A stretch of DNA of 64,000 bases from Euryodendron excelsum (GCA_033060915.1 CM065377.1:55820183-55884182); one strand, 5' to 3'. Positions 47,729 to 61,241 are shown, counted from the stretch's first letter. Notes: generated by a model from the sequence alone, not told the origin. Numbers and translations: made by a program.

Positions 47729-47761
<33 letters not shown>
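47728..47761. repeat. (CT)n microsatellite upstream of the UBTD-like gene
   Basis: About 17 CT units lie roughly 300 bp upstream of the start codon at 48057, in the likely promoter or 5' leader. Confidence 0.92.
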
Positions 47762-47764
<3 letters not shown>

Positions 47765-48056
47765 GACTCCGGAAGACGGAAGGAACCTTCATATAAATCA
47801 AACGCAAGTGATGTTGATATATATAATTATATGTAGCTGTCGTTAAGAGAAAGTTCTGACTTTTGAGCACGAAAAAACATACCTCAAAAGAAACACAAAA
47901 TACAAACCCAACCTTCAATCAATCACAACTTTCACTTTTTTTTATAATCAATTTTCATCTCACTTCAGTTCCAATCGGATTCAAGTCTCCGGAAACTGTA
48001 CCGGAGACATCGACGGCGCAGAGCTTCGCTAATTGATTGGCTAGCTAGTGAACACC

Positions 48057-51000
48057 ATGGGCTGTGCTGGATCGCGAGACAAAGGAGACGGTCAGATTCT
48101 GATCCTTTCTTTGCTTTACTTTCATTTATATACGTAGAAACAAACACATATATATATCGATTTGGCTTGGCACTCTGTTGTTTTATGTGTGGTCAATTCT
48201 GTAGATTGTTCGCTTCCGTTTCAATTGATGTAGACTCAGAGTGCTTATGATTACACATTTATGATTTGATAAACGGATTGAAAATTTTTTGATGCTTAAT
48301 TTCTTGCTAAGTTCGCATGGATTTGCTGCCGTAAAGGCCTACTTTGATTGATCTCTGAAGAAATATTTTACTGTCTGTTATTATGACGAATTGTTTAGTA
48401 ATGTTGGTGTGACATTGTGATTTTTTCACCTTAAATTCTGTATTGGTTATTTTGTGGAAGTTCAGTGTTGTCTGAAGTTCTTGCAATTTCTACAATTTTG
48501 GTGGTGCAAATTCTGCTACCACACTGCTGTGTTATGCTTGTTAGTCTTGTGTAAATGGCGTGACTTTCTGATTCATCTCAAGGTGTATACATTCGGCCTG
48601 TCGTATAGGTGAAATACTTGATTTTGAGTTTCTGAACCCCCCACAAAAACAAGAAAAAAAGAAAAAGAAAATGAGGGTTGTAAGTCCATCGAATTATAAG
48701 CTAAACTCTGGGTTAAAAAGCTTTACTATAAAGATGAAGAAAACGAAGCCTGCATTGTTTGTTGGTTTACTATTCGGGCTTAGTCTGAAAGGCATTAATG
48801 CTTGACTGTAATTTGGCTCACTCATGAAAATCTCTTATCTATGTCATTGCGGTGATTTTCAGAAATCCCTGTTCGCAATTCTGATATACCTGAGGGCACT
48901 CTTGCTTATTTCATACACCAGCATGCATTTTCTCCACCTCATCCTTGTCACCAATTGCTCCTCCTCCTCATCATCATCATAATTATGATGTTTGTTTTTT
49001 TGCACCTTCAGCTCACTCATACAAAGTCTCTTCTCTACATCCTTGTGGTTGTTTTCAGAAATCCCTTTCGCAATTCTGCTCTGCCTTAGGCATTCTTGCT
49101 TATTTCGTACACCAGCAAGTATTTTCTCCTCCTTCTCCTCATCCTCATACTCATCATTTTGTTGCCCCTTTGGTTGTGCTCACCTTTTAGAAAACTGTTT
49201 TTGGCTGATATAATTTAAGAATTTTCGGTACATTTTCTCCATCTTGTTTCTCTTCTTTTGCTGAAAATGAAGAAATAGGTTTGTGTCTGAGAAGAAATTG
49301 CTTGAAAAACAAGAAGTAAAAAAATTAAACACCCTTTTGATTTGAGGTATAAAAGGAAAGCAATATATTGATAAGTTAAAAGAAATGGAATTCAAAAATA
49401 ATTATAAAAAAGGAAAAACTTGTAACATGTGAAAGTTGAAACCTAAGTTCCCTTTTGAAGTCATTTACCTCCTCGAGCAGAAGTTAGATTGGTTTGGCAA
49501 TAGCCTCCAAAATTACTGCAGACCATCATGAGTCATTGCTGCCTGTAGGCCTTGCATTATAAATATAAATGTGGAGACCACTTTCATTGCCAGGGCAGGT
49601 GCTAAACTGCTAACACTATTTTGGTACCTTCTCTGAATGTGCATGTGCATGCTACTATTTTGCCTTTTTTTTGTCCATTACGGGCTCTCATCTGTGTCTC
49701 TTTTTCACCCTGGAAGAAACAAATAACTTACTGACTTTTTGCTCTCTTCTATTCTTTTTTCCTTTTGTTTTCTCTCCTGCAAATGGTGATGGAATCTTTT
49801 CAATTACATTGTATGCTCGTATCAATTTGTATATAAACCCAATCCTGTTCTTTTTTGTAAAGATAAATTGGGTGTTGTTCCAATACTTTGAATATTGTCT
49901 TAAAAGTATATCTTGTTGGAGTCAGTTAGTTGTTTATGATCACAGAAAATATCAAGAGAGTAAGAAAGCCAAAGCCTTGGAAGCATTCAGAACAAATAAC
50001 AATTGCACAACTCAAAAAGATGCGTGAAGAGTTTTGGGACACCGCTCCTCACTACGGTGGCCGAAAAGGTATTCTTCCCTGTAAAAGTGCAGTTGATCTC
50101 TTTTTTCAATTTTTAATTACTTGTTAAAGAATATTTGCAAAACAAAAATGTATAGTTAAAAGACTGCTTTTTAGCAAACTACATGGCCTTTCCCTGTTTC
50201 CTGAAAAGGAGTATATAATTGAAAAGCTAAAAGGTAAGTTCATTTATTTATTTTAACTATTATTGTTTCAATAGATCCGTTTCTTGGTTTTGCTTTGTTA
50301 TTTTGTGAAGTTGGCTGGAAGGTCATTCCTTTCGCCTCATTTGCATGCTTGACCAAATTAACTATCATATGTGCCATTCAATTGAAACCATTTCCTTATT
50401 TATTGTTATTTGAGCAATACTATGCTTCATAATATTTTTGATATTCTAATAAAAATGAAAGGGTGCTTATGCAATTTCTACTACTAGAAATTATCCATTT
50501 CTTGGTTTGATTTGTTATCTTGTGAAGTTGGCTGGAAGGTCATTCCTCTCGCCTTATTTGCAGGCTTGATCAAAATAACTATCTTACGTGTCATTCAATT
50601 GAAACCCCATTCCTTATTTGAAATTATTTGAGCAAGAGAACATGTTTCATAATTTTTTGATATTTTAATAAAATGAAAGGGTGTTCATACAATTCCTAAT
50701 AGTAGAATTTGAAGTGGGCAACATAGGTGTGCTGCTGAGAATGAATTCTTTTTTTTTTTTTTTTTTTCCTTTTCCAGTGAATAGTTGAGAATGAACTTCC
50801 TACAAACAGAAGTCTTATTTCTCTTTTTTCCTCAATTTGTCCTCTTTTTTTTTTGGGTGTTATATTTCTTATAGTAATATGAGAATCTACAATAAACAAT
50901 TAATAGCAGAGAAATCTAAGGTTATAAAATAGTGCTAGAAGCTGTCCAAATCTTGGTTGATGCGGATTTTTAGGGTTTTTAGTGTTTATAATATGAAAGT

Positions 51001-53785
51001 CTACTTTATATTGCTTTTGCTACTTATTTTGTGAGCCGTGTAAAAATTGACAGATTTGGATTACCATGGAGCATTTTTGAGTTGCATGGGAAAGAAACAA
51101 AGCTGTAGGCTAGGTGGTTGCTGGCCAATGCCACATAATTTGCTTGCAGAAAAGTGTACATAGCGTTAGAGATTTTTGTTTACCTACTTTCTCCCTCAGG
51201 ATTCTGCTTGTTTCTGCAGAAACAAGTGCATAAAATTTTGGTGTTATAGCAAGTTTGCAACCAAGTGGTTACATGTCTCCTCATTCTCATGCTGGAAGCA
51301 TGCATCTTTTCATGTTTGACCTTTGCTTGGAAGTTTTATAAGTTCACCGAGTCTTTTAAATGGCTATAGGTTATCGTTACATCTTCATTCCAAATTCAAA
51401 CGAAAAGAAGTAAAGAACACAAACATCATTGGTTCTAAGAGTATCTTCAGCAAATCAAACAATTCTGGGGTCCTGGGGATCGGTATTTCCTTCCTAAACA
51501 CCAAGCTTTTCCTACTTCGGGAAAATGGAAACTTGGCATTACCTATTTTGTTTTGTACAGTCTTTCTTTTCTGCATTTTCCCCTTGCTTTTTCTTGGAAG
51601 TTTGTAATCTCCTTCTTTGATTTTATTGGATATCATTGTTGTGCAGATCGTTGTCGTATTTCAAATTGCTAAATCCTTTAACTATGTCAACACTTATCTT
51701 GGTACTTAGGGTGCAACCGTGCAAGTATTAATGATCAATAACGTGCTATTGAAATAAACAAGTCTTAGAACCTTTGCTTAAATACGTTCCACATTCCCTG
51801 AGGTTTAGCAAATATAGAACCTTGGATGTCTAAAATTCATTGGTTTCTATTCATGATGGATTTTCTGTATAGTATTGCTAAATGTTTTAGCAGTGAGTTC
51901 GAGCAAAGGTTAGTCTCTTACTCACAAAATGCTTTTCTTGAGATGGATAAATTTTAGATGTGTGCTCATTGTTAATGAGTGCTTTGATTCAAAATGGACG
52001 AGTGGGATTCTGTGACTGATTTGCATATTGGTATTTGGTAGTGGGAAAGGCCATGACCATTCTAATTGGGAGTTCCTTCTTTATCTTCCCAAGAGGATGG
52101 GTTTAGGAGTCACTTTTTTTACTGGCAACTTTTTGATTCTTATAAATGGGAATCTTTGTGGCCATTTTTGACGCTCTAGAGATTGTCAACAATGCAGACC
52201 TTGGTCTCACAATGGTTATGGGTGGAGAGGAGGGAAGGGATGGAGTTTTCTTGCATTTTCTTTATGTCAAGTTATGCAGTCAATTTTGTGGTTATTTTGG
52301 TGTGTGGACAAGGTGTAACTTTGTTTTCCAAGCAGCAAGCAGCTTTCTCTGAGGTAGTTCTTGACATAACCTGGACTCAAGTGAAAACAAGTTGGTTCCC
52401 TTTAGTAGAGTGTTGTTGTAGAAATTTTCAGCTGCTCTTGGTTGTGAAGTAGCAAGCCTTTCTTCTACTTACCCTCAGTTGCATTTTTGTTAGGCGAAAA
52501 GTGTTTGGGGCCACAGTCATGGAGAAGGTTTAAAGGAAATTGAGTGGGTGCAAGAGAAATCTTTCCCAGGTGGAAAGTAACATTGATTAGATTTGAGCCA
52601 GCATCTCAAGTCTCCCACTTCTTGTATTTCTCTTATTAAGATTCCAGTTTCAGTGACAAGGAAAAAATTTCTTTGGCTAGAAATGGGGATGAGTTGAGTT
52701 CAAGTACTAAATTTAGGACATGGCTTCTGATAGAAAGGAGCAGTGGACTAACAAAGTTTGGTGTGCTCACAAAATGGGGCTATGGGGCAATATAAATTGG
52801 GTGTTGAGAGCTTGTGAGAGTGATTGACTATAAACTAGAAGAAAATACTGGAGAGTGAGAGTCAGATAAGATGTTGGAAAGATATTTCATGTGAGGAGAT
52901 TCCTTTTATGGCTGATTTTCCACATCTTTGCAGGATTTTGTCCAGAAAAGAATCATGGTGAGCAAGATGGGAAGTGGAAGCCTGCATTGGAAAGTGTAGG
53001 AATAATGGCTTTAAGTTCTGTTGATTTTTTTTTCTTCGCTTTTTTTTTGGGCTTCAGACTTATTTGAACCCTCATGACAAAAGAGCTTCCACCTTTTTAT
53101 TTTCTTAATAAATTATTTCAATCAACACGTGTGAAATTTTTTGGATTTTTGTAGACCCTAATAAAACTTGAAGGTTTATTGGGGCCATGCATTCACATTT
53201 GTGTGGTACAATTTGTGGGTCATGTGGGGGAGCTTTCTATTCAGTTTTATAGATTCTTGTTAAAAAATTAAGGAACTGAATAAATGTCAAACATTAAAAA
53301 TACCTTTACATATTTTTCCTTCTCTTTCACCATGAATTGGAACTTTGAATGTTGTTGTAAAATTCTTTAGGAGGATGAAATGTCATGGTCTAGTCTTTTA
53401 GAGCTCCCTTCTATTCTCTGTACTGTTTTTTTTCTGACATTAAAATCATATTGGTTGTTTTAAACCCTAGAAAGGAAAAAAAATTTTTTTTGGCTGTACC
53501 CGTACTTGCATTGATGGGGATCACTGGTAATTTTGGTTAAACTTTATGCATGTGTCATTCTTTTGTGTGCACGAGGAACTTCATGAAATAAGGTTAGTAT
53601 ATGAAGAGAAAATTATCTGTAAGAATAAATATTATACTATTGTCAGAGATTTGGGATGCACTCCGAGCTGCTACAGAGGCTGATCTAACCCTTGCTCAAG
53701 CAATTGTGGATAGTGCTGGTGTCATTGTTCAAGCCCCAGACTTGACAATTTGCTATGATGAGAGAGGTTTGTAATCTAATTTACG

Positions 53786-53825
<40 letters not shown>

Positions 53826-53923
53826 AGTTCTCTTTGGCTAATATAAATTTTGTCGCAGGTGCGAAGTACGAGTTACCCAAGTATGTTTTGAGTGAGCCGA
53901 CTAACTTGATCCATGAAAGTTGA
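48057..53923 (+). CDS. UBTD-type ubiquitin-binding-domain protein, short plant form
   Basis: Four exons: 48057-48090, 49946-50068, 53647-53766 and 53859-53923. They sum to 342 nt, giving 113 aa, with closing phases and GT..AG introns. The N terminus MGCAGSRDKGDENIK has Gly2 followed by Cys3 and Ser6, which fits N-myristoylation with possible palmitoylation, so membrane association is predicted. The body ([60 protein letters not shown], then DLTICYDERGAKYELPKYVL) matches the N-terminal ubiquitin-binding domain of animal UBTD1/UBTD2 (DC-UbP). The C-terminal ubiquitin-like domain of the animal proteins is absent; plant homologues of about 114 aa are also short. The role is probably as an adaptor in ubiquitin pathways, but this is not settled in plants. 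The ATG context CACCATGG is strong. Introns 1 and 2 are long and contain local duplications. Confidence 0.93.
48840..49170. repeat. Imperfect tandem duplication, period 196 bp, UBTD-like intron 1
   Basis: The text TTTTCAGAAATCCCTGTTCG, ACTCTTGCTTATTTCATACA, CCAGCATGCATTTTCTCCAC at 48856-48940 recurs as TTTTCAGAAATCCCTTTCGC, ATTCTTGCTTATTTCGTACA, CCAGCAAGTATTTTCTCCTC at 49052-49135. Confidence 0.8.
50275..50710. repeat. Tandem duplication, period 218 bp, UBTD-like intron 2
   Basis: Copy 1 starts near CGTTTCTTGGTTTTGCTTTG (50278) and copy 2 near CATTTCTTGGTTTGATTTGT (50496). Both carry TGTGAAGTTGGCTGGAAGGT, CATTCAATTGAAACC and AATGAAAGGGTG in the same order. Several point differences show it is not very recent. 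Confidence 0.88.
53787..53823. repeat. (CT)n microsatellite in UBTD-like intron 3
   Basis: About 18 CT units fill much of the 92-bp last intron, where they may act as the polypyrimidine tract. Confidence 0.92.
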
Positions 53924-55819
53924 CATTGGAGAACCTCTTTAAGTATGTTGATTTGGGACTGTAAATCATGTAAATTAGGTCTATTACCCGTCTATTTCTA
54001 AAAAGCATTTAGTCATAGTTTTGGCTGATACTCATCGTTCTTATGGTCATTTCCAAAAGCTCGCTCTAATTTTTCTGTAACAAACAATAGCTGCAACATA
54101 TCATGGAATGTTTTTGGATATATTTGACTGGAATTTATAGCACGACAACCTTTTATCAGTGGAACGTATTGTTTGTAAGGGGCTAATAATGCTGAACCTA
54201 GATATTAATTTATGTCAATATTGCTCAAGCCCTAAAATCCGAGCTGGATGGGGCCTCCGGCCGATGGTCACCCCTAGTTTGCACATAACTTGTGGAAATA
54301 TGTTTGGTCAAGTCTGGACTTCATTTTTGGATTTGACTTTTAAGTTCTCTGCATTAGAGGCTTCTCTGCCCATCTCAAGCTGAAAAATCAGCTTGAAGCT
54401 TACCCAATGGCTAGATTAGGCTCTTGTTGTTTCTCCCAGTTCCAATTTCGGCCAAGGTTCCAGGTTTGAACATAATCCCATCCATTTGATCTACCACATT
54501 CTCCAAAAAATGATCTAGCATACTATATCGTGTCCTTGGTCTAAATTATTAATTACAAGAATGTGCAAACAAATGAATTTGCACATACTATTATCAGTTT
54601 AATTTTGATGCATTGACAGTGTAAATTTTCTACACAAGTAGCATGAAATTATGATACATTATACTTAAACTTTAAAAGACACTAATAACATTTTAGTATG
54701 CTGTTTGTGTATAAAATTTTACACAGACAGTGCATCAAAACTAAATTTTACTATTATCATGCATGTTTAATTCTACTATTATCACGCATGTTTAACGGAG
54801 GCAGGCCTTGGCGCAATCCTCTTTGCACACGGAAAGAAGACTAAGACTACTTATTTCTGCCTTTCTTCAAACTCGACAGTTGTGGGAGTCTTGTGTATTG
54901 TCTACTTCTTTTCCTTATAATGTAGAATCTCTTAGCTTTAGATGTTTTCTTTCACTTTCTTTCCTTAGTATAATGTAGAATTTCTTATGCTTCTTAGCTC
55001 TCTCTCTCTCTCTCTCTCCCTCTCTGTCTCTACTAACAAAAAGAACAAGAACAAATAAAAAAAGGCCTTCTCTTTCTTTATGTCAGTCATTATTTATGCA
55101 ATGCATAAAGTTTATCTGGTTCGTATAGATAGTGATCATGCATGAATTCAAAAGATTAGTTGGTTGAAGAGCCGAATATCCTATATAAAAAAAAACCATG
55201 TCATCCCTAATTTTGTGTATAAAATAGGGAAGTAGTGGGAGATTGGCCACCGCAAAGGCGCATGCGATTGACTTAATTCACTTTTACTTTAAACAAATGC
55301 TCTTAACTGGGAGTTTTCAAGATCTACAGATTTTGCATTAAAAGAAAAATTTGATGTAAGGGTTGTTTGGAACACAAAACCAAGATACTGTCCGTTTGGA
55401 ACTAAACATGGATGAGCTTTTCCCAGTGAAAAAACATGATGTGCTCCACCTTATATCTCTCTACCTCTTTCAAAGGTAATTGAGACTTGAAGTAGTCTTT
55501 AACAAAGGTCAGCAGCTTTGTTGCTAGCAGTATTTCATTAAGGAGCTTTAGGACAGTCCCAATAATTAATTTGGGCAGTATATGTGTAGCCTCAGCCTTC
55601 TAAATATAAAAGACAATTACGCTCCTATTGCACAACAGATCAATAGTTCGGAGCCTTTGAATTGGCCTTTAGGCTCGAGGGGGCACTTTGGTCCAAGAAA
55701 AGATAAAGAGGGTGCCTTGGAAACTTTTCACTGGAAGCAAATAGTTCTTGATATAGATTTCATCATTTAAGTTGTTATGCACTGCTTTTTTGGTCATCAT
55801 CGGAGTCAGTTCAATTATT

Positions 55820-55852
<33 letters not shown>

Positions 55853-58130
55853 AGTGACTGGCACTGAACCAGACTTACATGAAGCCATGACCTTGATTTA
55901 ACTATTCTATATATTTCCACAATCATGAGTCTCCCCCTACCAAGTGATGGGAAGTCCTTTGTGGGAGTGTTAAAAAAGAAATTTGAATAACTCAATGATT
56001 GAGTTAATCCGGCCTTCATGGATTGAGTTGGTACTGTTCTAACTTCTAACAACAGTTGATTGGTAGTCTGAACCCACCAGAGAACTATCCCTCATATATT
56101 TTCAAAATATTTTACAAACTGTACAATTAATTAACTTGTCTGGAGATTACTAGTTATGACTATGTTTTGTATAGATACGTCTACACAATTAATTTTTTTA
56201 ATGAATAAATCAAGTTTAATACAAAATAATAAGACCCGCGGGCCTAACCCAAACCGACATAAATTTTCTTGGATTGGGTTGGGTTGCTTTAGTTGTATAT
56301 CTTGTACGGTGTTGGATCTAAAATTAATAGCAGGGATTTATCCTGAAGAGAAAATGGGAAAGAGGTTATGAGAATAGGGCTAGTTTATTGGGCATTGTCG
56401 CCATTGGTTGCCTTTCACATGTTTATAGGTGCAGGTCACTCATGTGGTCTTGTCTATAAATACCTATCATTTTTTGCCCCTTGCACAATAATGAAAAATG
56501 GATTCACCCTCCCCACATCGTTGAACTTAAAAAAAAAAAAAAAAAAATTCACCCTATGGTTTTCTCTTTTTATATTCTTATTGTGTTTTGATCAAGTATT
56601 TGATTAAAAAAAAATGAAGAGTAGAAGATATAAAATTACATTATGTGTATGATTGTTAAAAAAAGTAGATAATAAAAGAACATAAAAAGAAAGAATGAGG
56701 GTTTTGAAATATCTCATTTTGTTATCTTATCCCTCATTTTTTTTTTTTCTTGTTGATAAATTTGAGTTCCACATACCGCATACACCTTCCTTTCTCATGT
56801 TGCAGCTGGTTTTCTCCCTCTATCTCTCACTACCGGCTTCATGGACTTGGGCCAAGCTTTATTCTCTCTCCTTTTCTCCTCTACTCTCCCTCAGCTATAT
56901 TTTTTTTGAGTCTCTACTCCAAGACTAATTTGAACCATTGTACCTGACAATCCACATTTTGGCGATTCGACAAGGGATTGGAAAATGCGCTTGATGGGCG
57001 AGCTTTGTCACAAGAAATATGGTTTTTCCATTGTAAGCTAGGTGTCACTAGTTAAAAATTAAAAAATTATATCACACGTAAGATAAAGCATGTTGGATTT
57101 GACCATCTCCAAACTTGCCGAGTGTGTAGAAGCTTGGTGCACTGTGCTGTCTTAAGATGCTTAATGGCGGCATGCATCCTATTTTGGACATTGAAAACAC
57201 ATGACAACACATGACATTGGTGCATTAGGCAACAAAATTTGTGTGGCCAATCTTTTAATTTGTTAAATATTATAGAGAATCCAAGAAGATCCATTTGGAT
57301 GGACATAAGGTAAGACCTGCATCCATGTGGGAACTTTATTAAAGATTCCAATGGCCTTTATCCCCAAAAGCACCATTTTAGGGCACATGTGACATTTGTA
57401 TAACTTACCCACCAGATGACTTTCCTCCAAATCTCACAGAAGACAAATAAGTACTGGTGTTTGGCCTTCTTTTATTCTTTTTGGTTTTGAACTTGGGTTT
57501 TTTAATTATTTCTTTAGGAAAAAAAGTTTTAAATGCAGAGTCAATCAGGAGTATTTTGCAAATAATTTGGAAAAAGTTTATGACTATTTGTTGAATAAGA
57601 AAGCAATATTTGCTTAATACCTTTGAAATGGGAGGTCCTCCTTCCATAATCTTTTTAAAAAAAAATGGCCAATCGTTTAATGACATCCAATTGTTCGGTT
57701 TTAGTATCTCAGTTGTGGGTATTGTGTTTGAGTCATCTTATGATGATACAAGTTGTTGTCAAATATGTCCGGTCTCTTGATTTAGAAGAAGAAAATCATG
57801 TTTCTTTAATAATATATTGAGATGCTTATATCATTGTAACAAAAACTATTTTTTAAAAATTTGAGAATCTTGGAAAAATGGAAAATCTTTTTGTCATATT
57901 CGGAGTATTTGAAAATATGTGGGATAGATTAAAAATTAGTTTGTTTGATAAAAATATCAATAAAGTAGGTAGACATTTAAAGAAAAAAAAATATTTTTGT
58001 GCTTGTAACCAAAATGGAAAGGCTTCTTATTCCCCAATTAGTGTCCTGAGCTTACATCTCTTCTTTTTTTGTTTTCTTAGGCGGGAATAAAAAAGAAAAA
58101 AGAAAAAAATAGACTAGGTGGGGCCTTCTG
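53924..58130. other. UBTD-like 3' region and gene-free spacer
   Basis: The first few hundred bases should hold the 3' untranslated region. Beyond that I see no supported gene. CT tracts lie at 54991-55027 and 55821-55850, and a poly-A run at about 56530-56547. The short frames (54159-54383, 55582-55770, 56368-56607) lack recognisable motifs. Confidence 0.5.
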
Positions 58131-58137
58131 GTCCATA

Positions 58138-58224
58138 TGGAAACTCAAAAGATAGGGCCCTCTGTTCTCTCTCTCTCTCTCTCTCTCTCTCTCGCGTGGA
58201 AACTCAAAAGATAGGGTCTTCTGG
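58138..58224. repeat. Short duplication split by a (CT)n tract
   Basis: The words GGAAACTCAAAAGATAGGGC and CCTCTG (58138) recur at 58198 as GGAAACTCAAAAGATAGGGT and CTTCTG, with about 18 CT units (58158-58192) between them. Confidence 0.85.
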
Positions 58225-58229
58225 ACCCA

Positions 58230-59090
58230 TTTCTACTGTAGCAAATTCTGAATAGCTGCCATCACTCCAAGATCAAGTGTATCAATTTTAGCTTGAAAGA
58301 CACTACAGAGGGTCAAACTCAAGACAAATTTGTCCTAAAATTTTAGCTCATCTTTACTCTCTCTCCACATAATTGCAACATTTTGATGATAGACTTCAGC
58401 TGCATGACAAGCATGAGACAAGAACGAAGTGGAAAACTTATGTCAACTTCCAGTTCAAAAAATGGATATGTTTGAATTCCTCATTCTCTTTTCATTATTA
58501 ACACTTCATTCATTCTTTTGTTATTTATGCATGATCTAGTCCAACTCATTATACATTCTGACTCTCTTTTACTTAAAAGAAAGACTCATTTGTGTGCCAA
58601 GAGGATATATTTTTAATAATCATATACAAAATCTATCTTACTTTTTTGAACCACCAATTACTGCATTCGTTTTAAGAGACTTCTTAAAAATATTTAGTTG
58701 AATTTTATTTTGTTCAACTTTTTTACTCATTTTAATTTAGTTGTCCTTTTGAATCCAAACTACTCATTTTAATCAGCTTAAGTTCCCTTTCTTGTTTGCA
58801 AAAATAATAAAAAACAGAAAAGGAGTAGAAAATAAAACAATCAGGGTAGCCATAACGATTTGTTTGATTTTAGGATTTTTCCGGAAAGAGAAAAAGAAAA
58901 GAAAAAGGAGGAGAGAAGGTATATATATATATATATATATTGCTTTTGTTTGGTTGGATTAAGAAAATGGAAAGAAAATGCGTTGACATTTCTAAGAGAA
59001 ATTAAATTTTTAATTCAGTTACCCATGAAAAAGTAAACAAATTCTAGAAGTAATTTCATTTTTTTTCACTTGGCGGATCCTATAGTCAAA
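58230..59090. other. Gene-free AT-rich stretch
   Basis: No supported gene; a TA tract lies at 58918-58940. Confidence 0.5.
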
Positions 59091-59099
59091 CAATCCTAA

Positions 59100-59285
59100 A
59101 GGGTAGTTTTGTGGAGACAAGAATAAACTGTAAATTTAAACGTTTTGAGTTTAAAATTTAACAATTCTCTTAAAATGAGAATACGAGAAATTTACCTCTT
59201 GTAAATCTTTTGACTAAACTAAGGACTACATTAGTCAAGGTGCATATAATTTGTCCCAAATATATGACAGTATAACAAAAGAAAA
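59100..59285 (+). mobile_element. Diverged SINE-like 3' module
   Basis: The sequence GACTACATTAGTCAAGGTGC followed by ATATAATTTGTCCCAAATAT corresponds to the 3' module of the SINE-like elements at 21350 and 42898 (ATTAGTCGAGATACGCGTAA and CACTAGTTAAGGTGCACCTA). The 5' head is not clear, so the left boundary is uncertain. Confidence 0.4.
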
Positions 59286-59289
59286 ATTT

Positions 59290-60200
59290 TTGAAATCCAA
59301 ACAATGCCAAGAGTGAAATAAGATTAGAAGGCGGCCAAAGAAAAATAAAATTGAGTTTTGCTTTCTGAATTAATAAATGACTTTAGGGAGGCCTTCCATC
59401 AAGAGTCTCTCAATACTCCACCTATAATCTGGAATCATAGTAATTGGAAACATCTTTATGAAAGTTTGAACATGCCATCAGTCATCAATTACATACCGTA
59501 CTCAGTGACCTTGACATCGATGGCCTATTTGCTACACTTTTTTAAGCTTTTTGCTTGACTTGTTTGACTATAAGCGAAAGAGTAATTTTTTTTTATCTTT
59601 CTTATCTTTTTATTTTTTTACTTATTTTATAAAAGTTAAAATTTTAAAAGTAAATTTTTAAGAAAAAAATAAATTAAAATAACATAACTAAATTTAAACT
59701 GTACCAAACAAAAACGAGGTTAAGAGTTGTTAGTCCAAAAGGAATTCATGACAACACCAAAGAAACTTTATCCTTGGAATAAGTGTTAAGTGGTAAGGTA
59801 AATTAATGGTATTAAGATTTTAGTATACAATATAGAATCTACCACTACATAAAAGACAAAATTATCATAAAAAAATAGTATTTACAAAAATAGATACTAC
59901 CTATCTATTGAACTTTTTTTTTCTTACTCTTGGTTTGAACAAAATTTACATAACTTTATGTAGTTTAAAAATTGTAATTTTTGCATGAGTATTTATTTCA
60001 TTTCACCTAATATGTCACAAATTATTTAATTTTTACTCAAATTATAAAATATAAAATGCAATTACTTATAAAAAATTTAAAAAGTTTCTTCCAAACAAAA
60101 CTCTATATTCCATTTATTTTCCACAGCTAAAATTCAAATTTTAAAAGTTATATACTTTTATAATTATACAAATATATGTGTATACATATATATAAACCAA
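59290..60200. other. Gene-free AT-rich stretch upstream of the STICHEL-like gene
   Basis: No supported gene. The right part (to about 60240) is probably distal promoter of the STICHEL-like gene. Confidence 0.45.
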
Positions 60201-60239
60201 TTTTCAAGCTCAAACAAACGGACACCCCTTTTTACTTGC

Positions 60240-61241
60240 ATAGTGTGCTGTTTCAGACACCACTGTCAGCAACAGATTCTCCACCCATACCCGTTCTCTC
60301 TCTCTCTCTCTGACAAAATAACTCAGATTCTCTCTCTAAAACGTCTCTTACAGCAGCCTATTCTCTCTCTTCTCAATCCATCTAAAATCTCACTCTGTGA
60401 ATAACACTCTATTCGCTTTCTGCACAACTTAACTACTTTTTCTCTCTCCATCGGTGACAACCTTCTCCTATCGTTTTCGCAAAAGAAGCCCCTCGTGAAG
60501 TTCATGTGAAAGTTTCGAGAGAGAGAGAGATCTGAGATTTAATGATTGAAACGGGTCGATTGTCTCTATTCAGGTGAATAAAGTGTTATGTGAACTCTTT
60601 TATCTTTTTGCTTCATGTTCTCTCTTTTTGATCATTTACAGTTCTTTAACGTTTTGAATATCCACCATTTTCTTTTTTTCTGTTATTTTGTCCAAGAACA
60701 GTGATATTTTAGGGCTACAAGGTAAAAACAGAGAGCTGTGATTGGTTCAGAGTTTCAAAAAAGATCGGTCTTTTCAGTCTCTCGTGTTCTGTGATTTGCA
60801 TGTGTGAGTTCTGCTTATACCATCACAAGGTCAAGTGTTGTGGGTAATGCCGCTCTCTGTGAACTAGCCTTTGAATTTTGGAGCTTTCAAAGCTTGAAAT
60901 TGTTGGCCTTTTGGGAATTGCTGTATATACTCTGTTCTGTCACTTGTGGGTCTTTGCCTTTGGGTGACAAATGATTTGGCTTAAAGGGTTTGCAGTTGGG
61001 GGGATTTTGGGGAGTCCTCATGAGACTTGAGGTTTTTGTTGCATGTGAAATTTTATGCTGTGGTGATGGGTTGGTAGTTGGGGAAGGATATAACTGGTGG
61101 GTCTTGATGGGTTTTGTTGTCCTTGTACTGCCGTAATTGAGAAGATTTGGGACAGTTATCAACCAAAAAAATGCAATATTTGCTGACATCTTGCCTTAAT
61201 CTGCAAAAATTTCTGCTGTTGGACCCATTCATGTCCTGATC
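60240..61241 (+). promoter_or_regulatory. Probable promoter end and long 5' leader of the STICHEL-like gene
   Basis: CT-rich tracts (60296-60312 and around 60330-60450) mark a probable transcription start region. CAGGTGAATA at about 60570 could be a donor, and the pyrimidine-rich TTTTTGATCATTTACAG ending near 60640 an acceptor, for an intron in the leader. Several short upstream ATGs occur before the start at 61242. No open frame of the family lies here. Confidence 0.4.

Noticed and set aside
52146..52452. Two overlapping plus frames in UBTD-like intron 2
   Set aside because: No start context, no domain, and they lie inside an intron confirmed by phase and family sequence.
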